From DASUTW01 sp035513995 (GTDB lineage Bacteria > Actinomycetota > UBA4738 > CALAEC01), in assembly GCA_035513995.1 (NCBI GenBank), contig DATKBL010000050.1, positions 1 through 14,852 of the forward strand: a stretch of 14,852 bases of DNA, written 5' to 3'. Made by a program: the position numbers and the translations under genes. Positions 1 to 7,059 of this stretch are shown piece after piece (position 1 is the first letter of the stretch; each line of letters starts with the position of its first letter). The notes beneath the pieces were generated by a model. It did not search any database. It had not been told where the DNA came from and worked only from the letters and a program-made list of their open reading frames with translations.

Positions 1-237
1 GAGGAGACGAGCCTCGACGAGATCATCGCCAAGAAGGCCTCGGAGGACGACGCCGAGGACGAGGCCGAGGACGAGTCGGTGCTGACTCTCGAGCCCGAGG
101 AGCGGGTCGGCGGCACCCTGCCCTCCAACGTCAAGCCTCAGCAATCGTCGGAGTTCACGTGCCGGAACTGCTTCCTCGTCAAGAGCAAGAGCCAGCTCGC
201 CGATCGGAAGCGGATGCTCTGCAGGGACTGCGCGTAG
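1..237 (+). CDS. DUF4193-like Cys4 zinc-binding protein (5' end missing)
   Basis: The 5' end lies outside the window; 78 C-terminal residues are visible, ending in TAG at 235-237. The first half is very acidic (runs of Glu and Asp at visible residues 15-35). The end holds two Cys pairs, CRNC at visible residues 54-57 and CRDC at 74-77, the second pair being almost the last residues. This acidic stretch followed by FTCxxCFLV and a terminal CRDCA is the pattern of the actinobacterial DUF4193 family, small proteins of unknown function. The four Cys probably bind one zinc (inference). It lies directly upstream of the lnt-ppm fusion gene, whose likely start codon is inside this gene, so the two are probably co-transcribed. 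Family assignment is from remembered family pattern, not a database search. Confidence 0.8.
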   Translation, partial: EETSLDEIIAKKASEDDAEDEAEDESVLTLEPEERVGGTLPSNVKPQQSSEFTCRNCFLVKSKSQLADRKRMLCRDCA

Positions 238-2477
238 CCTCCGCTCCCGTTCGTCTGCCCGTCGCCCTCCCCGCGGCCGCCCTCTCGGGGCTCCTGCTCT
301 GGTTCGGCTTCGCGCCCATCGACCTGGGACCGGTGGCCTTCGTCGCCCTCGTCCCGCTCCTGTGGGCCGCCCGCGGCGCCCGCGCCCGCCGGGGAGCTCT
401 GCTGGGGCTGACGTTCGGGGCCGTCTACTTCGGCGCGCTGATGTCGTGGCTCCTCCCGCTGACGATCCTGGGATGGTCGATCCTCCTCCTCGGTTCCGCC
501 GGATGGACGGCCCTGCTCGTCGGGGCCGCCGCGGCGGTGGGCCGGGAGGAGCGACCGATCCGGACGGCGCTGGCGATCGGCGCCGTCTGGGTCTCGGTGG
601 AGTGGCTACGGGGGGTGATGCCCTTCGGCGGGTTCACTTGGGGCGCGCTCGGGGCCACCCAGCACGACAACCCGCTCCTCCTGCCCCTGGCCTCGGTCGC
701 CGGCTCCTGGGGGATCTCCTTCGTCGTGGCGGCCGTCAACGCCCTCGTTCTCGAGGCGCTCGTTCGGGTCCGCGGAGGATGGGGGAGGCCGGCCCGCCTT
801 CTCGCGATCGCGGCGGCGCTGGCGCTGATCCCGGCCGTGATCCCCATCTCCGTCCCGGACGGCCCGCCGATCGAGGTGGCCGTGGTGCAGGGGAACGTGC
901 CCCGGAGCGTCGCCACCGAGGACCGCCTGATCGTCGACCGCCTCGTGGCCGAGAACCACGCGCGGCTCCATCGAACGCTCGCGGGCGACCCCCCGGCGCT
1001 GGTCGTCTGGCCCGAGAACGCCCTTGACCAGGACCCGAGGCGCGACCCCTCGCTCGCGGCGCTCGTGGAGGGCGCGATCGCCTCCGTGGGAAGCCCGACC
1101 CTGGTGGGCGCGATCACGACCGAGGACGACGGCGCGCTCCGCAACGAGAACCTCCTGTACACGGGCCAGGGCGAGCTCGTGGGCCGCTACGTGAAGAACC
1201 ACCTCGTGCCCTTCGGGGAGTACGTGCCGTTCCGCGAGCGTCTCGAAGGCCTGGTCCCCGACATCGACCGGGTGCGCGAGGACCTCACGCCGGGGACCGA
1301 GCCCGGGCGGTTCCCGGTGCCGGGGGCAGCCGGAGCATCCTTTGCCTCGGTGATCTGCTTCGAGAACGCCTTCCCCGACCTCGTGCGGCAGTGGGTGACC
1401 GCCGACATGGGGTTCCTCGTCGTCTCCACGAACAACTCGACGTTCGGGCTCGGACCGGCGGCGCGCCAGCACCTCGCCCTGAGCGAGATGCGGGCGGTGG
1501 AGAACGGCCGCTGGGTGGTGCACGGGGCCCTCACGGGCATCAGCGGGATCGTGGATCCGTCCGGGCGCGTCCTGCAGAGGACGGCGCTGTTCGAGCCGGC
1601 GATCCTGAGGGCCTCGATCCCGCAGGCGGAGGGACGAACCGTCTTCAACGTGATCGGCGGGTGGCTGCCGGCCGCGTTCGTGCTCGGGGCGAGCCTGGCC
1701 CTCGTCGCGCCCCGGCAGCCCAGGCGGAGGGTGGTGGACCCTCTCGTCGCCTCGCCCCGCGTCTGCGTGGTCCTGCCGACCTACGACGAGGCGGCGACGA
1801 TCGAGGAGGTCGCCCGAGGCGTCTTGGCGGTGGGGGAGCGGGTCGAGGTGCTCGTCGTGGACGACGCCTCCCCCGACGGGACCGCGGACATCGTGCGAGG
1901 GCTGGGGGAGGGCCGCGTCCGGCTCGTCGAGCGCGAGGGCAAGCGGGGCCTGGCCCGCGCCTACCTGGACGGCTTCCGGCTCGCCCTCGACGAGGGCTAC
2001 GACCTGGTCGTGGAGATGGACGCCGACCTCTCGCACCGGTCGGAGGACCTCCGAGCGCTGCTGGCCGGGGCCCGATCGCACCACCTGACGATCGGCAGCC
2101 GCTACGTCCCCGGAGGTTCGATCCCGGACTGGGGGCTGGGGCGGCGGATCCTCTCGCGCGGCGGCAACCTCTACGCCAGGATCCTCTTGGGGCTGCCCGT
2201 CGCGGACGCCACCAGCGGATTCCGCGTGTACCGGGCCGACGCGCTCCGCGAGCTGATCGATCCGCCTCCGACGGCCGACGGGTACGCGTTCCAGATCGAG
2301 CTGGCCTATCGCGCGTGGCGGCTGGGCCTCTCGGTGGGGGAGGTCCCCATCACCTTCCGCGACCGGACCCACGGCCGCTCGAAGCTCTCGCGCCGCATCG
2401 TGGCCGAGGCCCTGTGGAAGGTACTGGCGTGGGGGGGCCGGGACCGGCTCCTCCTCCGCCGTTCGCCCGCCGCTTGA
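159..2477 (+). CDS. ppm1: Apolipoprotein N-acyltransferase fused to polyprenol-phosphate mannose synthase (Lnt-Ppm1)
   Basis: A 772-residue two-domain membrane enzyme. Residues ~33-520 are Lnt: hydrophobic segments from ~35 to ~230, then a nitrilase-like domain with the expected catalytic triad Glu286 (VVWPEN), Lys346 (RYVKNHLVPFGEYVPF) and Cys400 (VICFEN), and a closing hydrophobic helix at ~500-516. Lnt adds the third acyl chain to lipoproteins. Residues ~533-765 are a GT2 glycosyltransferase with VVDDASPDGT (566-575) and the DAD of EMDADLSHR (621-623), as in Ppm/DPM synthases that move mannose from GDP-mannose to polyprenyl phosphate. The same fusion is known in M. tuberculosis Ppm1 (Rv2051c). 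The start is uncertain. The GTG at 159 has a GGAG 5 nt upstream but overlaps the preceding gene by 79 nt. The next in-frame ATG/GTG/TTG is the GTG at 333, which would remove the first conserved membrane segment, so 159 is preferred. Confidence 0.93.
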   Translation: MPELLPRQEQEPARRSEADALQGLRVASAPVRLPVALPAAALSGLLLWFGFAPIDLGPVAFVALVPLLWAARGARARRGALLGLTFGAVYFGALMSWLLPLTILGWSILLLGSAGWTALLVGAAAAVGREERPIRTALAIGAVWVSVEWLRGVMPFGGFTWGALGATQHDNPLLLPLASVAGSWGISFVVAAVNALVLEALVRVRGGWGRPARLLAIAAALALIPAVIPISVPDGPPIEVAVVQGNVPRSVATEDRLIVDRLVAENHARLHRTLAGDPPALVVWPENALDQDPRRDPSLAALVEGAIASVGSPTLVGAITTEDDGALRNENLLYTGQGELVGRYVKNHLVPFGEYVPFRERLEGLVPDIDRVREDLTPGTEPGRFPVPGAAGASFASVICFENAFPDLVRQWVTADMGFLVVSTNNSTFGLGPAARQHLALSEMRAVENGRWVVHGALTGISGIVDPSGRVLQRTALFEPAILRASIPQAEGRTVFNVIGGWLPAAFVLGASLALVAPRQPRRRVVDPLVASPRVCVVLPTYDEAATIEEVARGVLAVGERVEVLVVDDASPDGTADIVRGLGEGRVRLVEREGKRGLARAYLDGFRLALDEGYDLVVEMDADLSHRSEDLRALLAGARSHHLTIGSRYVPGGSIPDWGLGRRILSRGGNLYARILLGLPVADATSGFRVYRADALRELIDPPPTADGYAFQIELAYRAWRLGLSVGEVPITFRDRTHGRSKLSRRIVAEALWKVLAWGGRDRLLLRRSPAA

Positions 2478-2510
2478 CGCGCCGCCCTCCGGTGAGGTCC
2501 AGTATCACCC

Positions 2511-3626
2511 GTGAACGACACCCTGCTGACCATCGGGATCGAGGAAGAGTTCCAGATCGTCGACCAGGCGGGGGAGCTCCGCGCCCACATCGACGCCGTG
2601 ATGGCCCGCGCCGAGCAGAAGCCCGAGCTCGAGCCCGAGGACGTCAAGCCCGAGATGCTCCAGTCGGTCGTGGAGGTGGGGACCAAGGTCTGCTCGGACA
2701 TCAAGGAAGCGCGCCGCGAGGTGGAGCGGCTGCGCGGTCAGCTCGTCGAGATCCTGGGGGAGGAGGATCTCCGCCTGGCCTCCGCCGGCACCCATCCCTT
2801 CAGCCACTGGAAGGACCAGCTCGTCACCCAGAAGGAGCGCTACATCAGCCTGGAAGAGGAGATGCAGGACGTCGTCCGGGAGCTCCTGATCTTCGGCCTC
2901 CACGTCCACATCGGGATCCCCGACCGCGACCTCCGGATCGACATCTTCAACGAAGCGCGCTACTTCCTGCCGCACATCCTGTGCCTGTCGACGTCCTCGC
3001 CGTTCTGGCTGGCGCGGAACACGGGCCTCAAGTCGTACCGGTCGATCCTGTGGTCCCGATTCCCGCGGACCGGCGTCCCGCCCGACTTCGCCACGTGGGA
3101 CGACTTCGACCACTACACCAACCTCCTGGTGAAGACGCAGAGCATCCCCGACGGGTCGAAGATCTGGTGGGACCTCAGGCCGCACCACGTCTACCCGACG
3201 CTCGAGTTCCGGGTGTGCGACGCGGCCACCAAGATCGACGAGACGATCTGCATCGCCGCCCTCATCCAGGCGTTCGTGGCCAAGCTCCTGAAGCTTCGGA
3301 AGCAGAACCTCGGGTTCCGCAAGTACCCCGGCTACCTGATCCGCGAGAACAAGTGGCGCGCGGTCCGCCACGGCCTCGAGGGGAAGCTGATCGACTTCGG
3401 GAAGCAGGAGGAGGTACCGGAGCGCAACCTCGTCCTGGAGATCCTGGACTTCATCGACGACGTCGTCGACGACCTCGGGAGCCGGTCAGAGGTCGAGTAC
3501 GTGCACCAGATCCTCGCGGAGGGCAGCAGCGCCGAGCGCCAGCTCCGCGTGTTCCAGGAGACCGACGACCTCCGCAGCGTGGTCGACCAGGTCTGCGAGG
3601 AGACCCGCCTGGGCCTGCCCTCGTGA
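2511..3626 (+). CDS. Carboxylate-amine ligase, GCS2 / YbdK family
   Basis: A 371-residue soluble protein of the glutamate-cysteine ligase 2 (COG2170, YbdK-like) family, the usual length. Seen motifs: GIEEEF (9-14) near the N-terminus, the metal/ATP-binding entry typical of the family; GTHPF (93-97); LHVHIGIPD (130-138); and TLEFRVCDA (230-238). Family members form amide bonds between a carboxylate, often glutamate, and an amine, often cysteine, using ATP; the substrate of most YbdK-type members is unknown, so gamma-glutamylcysteine synthesis is possible but not shown. It follows lnt-ppm by 33 nt on the same strand. The GTG start is backed only by a distant Shine-Dalgarno-like GGTGAGG at 2491-2497. 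It ends convergent with clpP. A second, unrelated ATP-dependent ligase lies about 5.6 kb away (9255-10763). Confidence 0.88.
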   Translation: MNDTLLTIGIEEEFQIVDQAGELRAHIDAVMARAEQKPELEPEDVKPEMLQSVVEVGTKVCSDIKEARREVERLRGQLVEILGEEDLRLASAGTHPFSHWKDQLVTQKERYISLEEEMQDVVRELLIFGLHVHIGIPDRDLRIDIFNEARYFLPHILCLSTSSPFWLARNTGLKSYRSILWSRFPRTGVPPDFATWDDFDHYTNLLVKTQSIPDGSKIWWDLRPHHVYPTLEFRVCDAATKIDETICIAALIQAFVAKLLKLRKQNLGFRKYPGYLIRENKWRAVRHGLEGKLIDFGKQEEVPERNLVLEILDFIDDVVDDLGSRSEVEYVHQILAEGSSAERQLRVFQETDDLRSVVDQVCEETRLGLPS

Positions 3627-3718
3627 GGGCCCTTTCCCCTCTAGATCGCCGATAACCTACATTATGACAAGTAGCCTCGGAGAGAGGTCGGCTCCTCCGG
3701 TCCCCTCCAGGGGGCTCC
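3627..3718. other. Intergenic gap between convergent genes, with an AT-rich patch
   Basis: These 92 nt separate the 3' end of the GCS2-type gene from the 3' end of clpP. No gene fits. An AT-rich patch at about 3650-3674 (containing TAACCTACATTATGACAAGT) stands out from the GC-rich surroundings. It has -10-like hexamers but no matching -35 element at a normal distance on either strand. The following CCCCTCCAGGGG has only a short, tight stem and no T-run, so I do not call a terminator. Confidence 0.4.
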
Positions 3719-4336
3719 CTACTCCGTCACGGCTGCCGGGGTGAGCCCGGCGCGGGACTCGATCACCTCGTCCACCACGCCGTAGTCCTTGGCCTTATCG
3801 GCCGTGAGGATGAAGTCTCGCTCGGTGTCCTTGGAGATCTGCTCCTTCGTCCGCCCGGTGTGGCGGACGAGGATGTCCTCCACGAGCTGGCGCTGGCGGA
3901 GGATCTCGCGGGCGTGGATGTCGATATCGGCGGCCTGGCCCCCGATCTCGCCGTGGGGCTGGTGCATCAGGACCCGGGAGTGCTTCAGGGCGTACCGCTT
4001 CCCCGGGGCGCCGCAGGCCAGCAGCACGGCCGCCGCGGAGGCGGCTTGCCCCATGCAGATCGTGGAGACGTCCGGCTTGATGTACTGCATCGTGTCGTAG
4101 ACCGCCAGGAGGGCCGTGGCCGAGCCGCCCGGCGAGTTGAGGTAGAGGTTGATGTCCTTGTCGGGGTCGGCGGACTCAAGGTGCAGGAGCTGGGCGGTGA
4201 CCAGGTTGGCGACCGTGTCGTCGATCGGCGTCCCGAGGAAGACGATGCGCTCGTTCAGGAGTCGGGAGTAGATGTCGAAGGAGCGCTCGCCTCGCGGCGT
4301 GTGCTCCACGACGGTGGGGACCAGGATCTCCGGCAT
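3719..4336 (-). CDS. clpP: ATP-dependent Clp protease proteolytic subunit ClpP
   Basis: A 205-residue serine peptidase, full length for ClpP. The catalytic triad is in place: Ser100 in MGQAASAAAVLL, His125 in MHQPHGE and Asp174 in DTERDF. The long conserved block around YDTMQYIKPDVSTICMGQAA (80-99) is diagnostic. ClpP forms a tetradecameric chamber in the cytoplasm and degrades proteins fed by ClpX or ClpC; actinobacteria commonly have two or more clpP genes, and neither a second copy nor clpX is visible here. The ATG at 4336 has a good Shine-Dalgarno sequence (GAGAGGT) about 6 nt upstream. It is divergent from the membrane protein at 4419 and shares an 82-nt intergenic region with it. A solitary clpP away from clpX and tig is a little unusual. 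Confidence 0.97.
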   Translation of the reverse strand: MPEILVPTVVEHTPRGERSFDIYSRLLNERIVFLGTPIDDTVANLVTAQLLHLESADPDKDINLYLNSPGGSATALLAVYDTMQYIKPDVSTICMGQAASAAAVLLACGAPGKRYALKHSRVLMHQPHGEIGGQAADIDIHAREILRQRQLVEDILVRHTGRTKEQISKDTERDFILTADKAKDYGVVDEVIESRAGLTPAAVTE

Positions 4337-4418
4337 GCTCTACCTCTCGTTCGGGTCGGTTCGGCCTCCATGGTACCTCCCCCATCGGGGGCGGCGGGCT
4401 CGGTAGACTCGGCTCGAG
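4337..4418. promoter_or_regulatory. Divergent intergenic region (clpP / membrane protein)
   Basis: This 82-nt gap must hold promoters for both divergent genes. On the + strand TAGACT at 4403-4408 is a -10-like hexamer 10 nt before the GTG at 4419, consistent with a nearly leaderless transcript; no good -35 is seen. On the - strand TACCAT (complement of 4371-4376) could be a -10 for clpP. A short inverted repeat, CCCCC at 4379-4383 and GGGGG at 4387-4391 with a 3-nt loop, sits in the middle. I see no clear HAIR/HspR or ClgR-type site. Confidence 0.4.
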
Positions 4419-5639
4419 GTGAGCGACCACCACGCCGAGCAGGCCGTCCCACCCCCGCGCGAGGGCGAGGCCATCCCCCTCGCCGCCTCGCTGGCCGTTC
4501 TCGGAGCCCTCCTCCACCAGGTCGCGGTGTACGCGCCCGTGCTGCGGTTCGAGGCCGGCCCGGACTCCTTCACGGAGTCGATCGTCTCGTTCACGGACGG
4601 CTTCCGGGCGGCCCTGCCCCACCTTGCCGTGACCCTGCTGGCCCTCACCGGGGCCTTCCTCGCCCCCCGGAGGCGCGCCCTCGCCGCCGGCCTTCTGCTC
4701 GGGGCGGGGACGATGTCCCTGGTCACGTTCGCCATCGCCATCCGGGGGGCCTGGTGGGCCGACTCGGCGGGCAACCTCCCCGTCGGCGCGAGCGTCGGCA
4801 TCTATCTCGGGCTCGCGGGGGCCGCGCTGCTCCTCGTGGGGGCCGTCCTGGCGCTCCGGGGCCTGGTGGGCGGGGGGCGGGGGCTGCCCGCGACCCTGGT
4901 CGCGTCGTTCTTCCTGGGGGCCTGGGCGCTGCCCTGGCTGGCCTGGGCGGCTTTCGACGGGGCCCCCGCCGGCCTCGACGTCGGGGCCCTCGGGTGGCTG
5001 GGCCGGGCCATGACCGCCACCGCTTTCTTCGCCCTCGCGTTGGCCCTGGCCGGCTGGCACCTCGCGCCCTCGCCCCTCCGCGGGCGGGGGCTGGGGACCG
5101 TGGCCGCCCTGGCGCTCGTCCTCCTGGTGGTGGGGATCGTGGCGGGCTGGAGCCTCGTCCGGATCCTCCACGCCGCGGCCTGGGGGTCCGTCGGGGCCGT
5201 TCTGGGCCTATACCTCACGGCGATCGCGTCGCCGCTGCCGCGGCCCTCGCTCCCCGCCGCGCTGGCCGTGGGGGGGCTGGGGCTGCTCACCGGCTCCCTC
5301 CTGCTCCCCGTGCTGACCAACGAAGCGGGGATGACCTTCCGTCCCATCCCCGCCGGCGACGTGCCCATGGCCGACCTGCTCCCCAACGCCGTCAACGAGA
5401 TCCCGGTCGTCGCGCTGGCCGCCCTGGGGATCACCGTGCTCCGATACCGGGACCTGGCCGAGGGGCTCCTCCTTGGGGCGGCGGTGGCGGCGATCCCGTG
5501 GAGCCTCGTCTACTCGGTGACGGGGCTCGAGATCGGGATGTGGCTCGGGATCGGCGGGCTCCTGCTCGTCCTGGCCGCCGCGTGGCTGCTGCTGGCTACC
5601 AGCGAACGTCCAGGCTCCGAGCCGCCTTCGCCTCGTTGA
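4419..5639 (+). CDS. Polytopic membrane protein of unknown function
   Basis: I do not recognise this 406-residue protein. It is strongly hydrophobic with about 11-12 predicted membrane segments (roughly 20-40, 65-82, 88-108, 125-147, 156-178, 195-213, 227-250, 253-273, 278-298, 327-342, 346-368, 371-392), a short polar N-terminus and a short Pro/Ser-rich tail. Charged residues are mostly confined to loops, e.g. PRRR at 83-86 and RYRD at 342-345. No transporter signature or catalytic motif is evident. The GTG at 4419 is chosen because it gives a polar leader before the first membrane helix; there is little Shine-Dalgarno signal, so translation may be leaderless. It is divergent from clpP, and its last 44 nt overlap the 3' end of gcvPB on the other strand. 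Codon and base use match the neighbours, so it is probably a native gene. Confidence 0.75.
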   Translation: MSDHHAEQAVPPPREGEAIPLAASLAVLGALLHQVAVYAPVLRFEAGPDSFTESIVSFTDGFRAALPHLAVTLLALTGAFLAPRRRALAAGLLLGAGTMSLVTFAIAIRGAWWADSAGNLPVGASVGIYLGLAGAALLLVGAVLALRGLVGGGRGLPATLVASFFLGAWALPWLAWAAFDGAPAGLDVGALGWLGRAMTATAFFALALALAGWHLAPSPLRGRGLGTVAALALVLLVVGIVAGWSLVRILHAAAWGSVGAVLGLYLTAIASPLPRPSLPAALAVGGLGLLTGSLLLPVLTNEAGMTFRPIPAGDVPMADLLPNAVNEIPVVALAALGITVLRYRDLAEGLLLGAAVAAIPWSLVYSVTGLEIGMWLGIGGLLLVLAAAWLLLATSERPGSEPPSPR

Positions 5640-7059
5640 GCCGACGGACCGGCGCGGTCGTGGGCGCCTCGTGGAGGAGGTCGGGGTCGTCGTGTGCCTC
5701 ACGGGCCACCTGGAGCATCGCCTCGGCGAAGGCGTCCAGCGTCTCCTTCGACTCGGTCTCGGTCGGCTCGACCATCATCGCCTCCTCGACGATCAGCGGG
5801 AAGTAGACGGTCGAGGGGTGGAAGCCCAGGTCGATCAGTCGCTTGGCCACGTCCATCGCCCTGACGCCGGTGCGCTTGAGCGGCTTCGCGGTCGAGACGA
5901 ACTCGTGCATCGGGGGCTGGTCGTAGGCGAGGGGGAAGGCCTCCCGGACGCGCTCGGCCAGGTATCGGGCGTTGAGGACGGCCCGCTCCCCCACCTCGCG
6001 GAGCCCGTCACGGCCGTGGGCGAACACGTAGGCGTACGCGCGCACCAGCACCCCGAAGTTCCCGTGGAAGCCGTGGACGCGGCCGATCGAGTCCGGACGG
6101 TCGCCGTCCCAGCGGAACGTGCCGTCGTCGCCCCGCTCCACCACGGGCGCCGGCAGGAAGGGCGCCAGCCGCTCCACCACCGCCACCGGCCCCGCGCCGG
6201 GGCCGCCTCCGCCGTGAGGTGTGGCGAAGGTCTTGTGCGTGTTCATGTGCACGATGTCGAACCCCATGTCCCCGGGCCTCACCCTCCCCAGGATCGCGTT
6301 GAGGTTGGCACCGTCGTAGTAGAGGAGGCCGCCCGCCCCGTGGATCACCCGAGCGATGTCGAGGATGCGCTCCTCGAACAAGCCCAGGGTGTTCGGGTTC
6401 GTGATCATGAGGCCGGCCACGTCCTCGTCCACGAGCTCCTCGAGGGCCGAGACGTCGACGAGGCCCCGGGCGTCCGAGGGCACCTCCGCGACCTCGTAGC
6501 CCGCCAGGGTCACGCTGGCCGGGTTCGTCCCGTGGGCCGAGTCGGGGATCACGATCCGCCGCCGGGCGTCGCCGTTCCGCTCGTGGAAGGCCCGCATGAT
6601 GAGGAGCCCGGTGAGCTCGCCGCTCGCCCCCGCCGCCGGCTGAAAGGTCGCCCGGGCCATCCCCGTGACCTCGCACAGGGCCCGCTCGAGCCGCCACAGC
6701 AGCTCGAGCGCCCCCTGGATCGTGGCCTCGGGCTGGTGCGGGTGCAGGCGCTGGAAGCCGGGGAGGGCGGCCACCGCATCGGCGATCTTGGGGTTGTACT
6801 TCATCGAGCACGAGCCCAGCGGATAGAAGCCCGTGTCCACGCCGTAGTTGCGCTGGCTGAGACGCGTGTAGTGGCTCACGAGGTCGCGCTCGGCCACCTC
6901 GGGCAGCGACGGGGGCTCCGCGCGGCGCTGGTCGGCCGGGAGGTCGGCCTCGGGCACGTCGAGCGCGGGGAACGTGGAGGCCCGACGCCCCGGGCGGGAG
7001 AGGTCGCGCAGGAGCCCCGCGGTGGGCGGGTCGCCGGTCCTCACCGGGGCTCCCCTCAC
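5596..7059 (-). CDS. gcvPB: Glycine dehydrogenase (decarboxylating) subunit 2, GcvPB
   Basis: A 487-residue PLP enzyme, the C-terminal half of the glycine cleavage P-protein. It decarboxylates glycine and passes the aminomethyl group to lipoyl-GcvH, together with GcvPA. Seen: YPLGSCSMKYNPK (79-91), IPDSAHGTNPAS (171-182), YYDGANLNA (247-255) and the PLP-lysine motif HMNTHKTFATPHGGGGPG (271-288) with Lys276. The GTG at 7059 overlaps the gcvPA stop by 4 nt (GTGA) and has a near-perfect ribosome binding site inside the gcvPA tail (7065-7073). The C-terminus (ending DVRW) looks native, although it overlaps the convergent membrane-protein gene by 44 nt. P-protein as two chains is the Bacillus/Thermotoga arrangement, whereas M. 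tuberculosis has a single GcvB. Confidence 0.96.
   Translation of the reverse strand: MRGAPVRTGDPPTAGLLRDLSRPGRRASTFPALDVPEADLPADQRRAEPPSLPEVAERDLVSHYTRLSQRNYGVDTGFYPLGSCSMKYNPKIADAVAALPGFQRLHPHQPEATIQGALELLWRLERALCEVTGMARATFQPAAGASGELTGLLIMRAFHERNGDARRRIVIPDSAHGTNPASVTLAGYEVAEVPSDARGLVDVSALEELVDEDVAGLMITNPNTLGLFEERILDIARVIHGAGGLLYYDGANLNAILGRVRPGDMGFDIVHMNTHKTFATPHGGGGPGAGPVAVVERLAPFLPAPVVERGDDGTFRWDGDRPDSIGRVHGFHGNFGVLVRAYAYVFAHGRDGLREVGERAVLNARYLAERVREAFPLAYDQPPMHEFVSTAKPLKRTGVRAMDVAKRLIDLGFHPSTVYFPLIVEEAMMVEPTETESKETLDAFAEAMLQVAREAHDDPDLLHEAPTTAPVRRLNEAKAARSLDVRW

Noticed and set aside
606..2372. Long open frame on the - strand opposite lnt-ppm (588 codons)
   Set aside because: It is an antisense shadow caused by high GC; the + strand has full Lnt and GT2 motifs, and the translated antisense is low-complexity Arg/Gly/Pro/Asp-rich.
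3690..3718. Rho-independent terminator for the convergent pair
   Set aside because: The CCCCT/AGGGG stem has only a 2-nt loop and no U-tract.
4379..4391. CCCCC-ATC-GGGGG inverted repeat as a terminator
   Set aside because: It is a 5-bp stem with no T-run, lying between divergent genes where no terminator is needed.
3860..5806. Long + strand open frame spanning clpP, the divergent gap and the membrane gene
   Set aside because: It crosses well-supported genes in the wrong frame, and its product is Arg/Gly/Pro-rich with no domain pattern.
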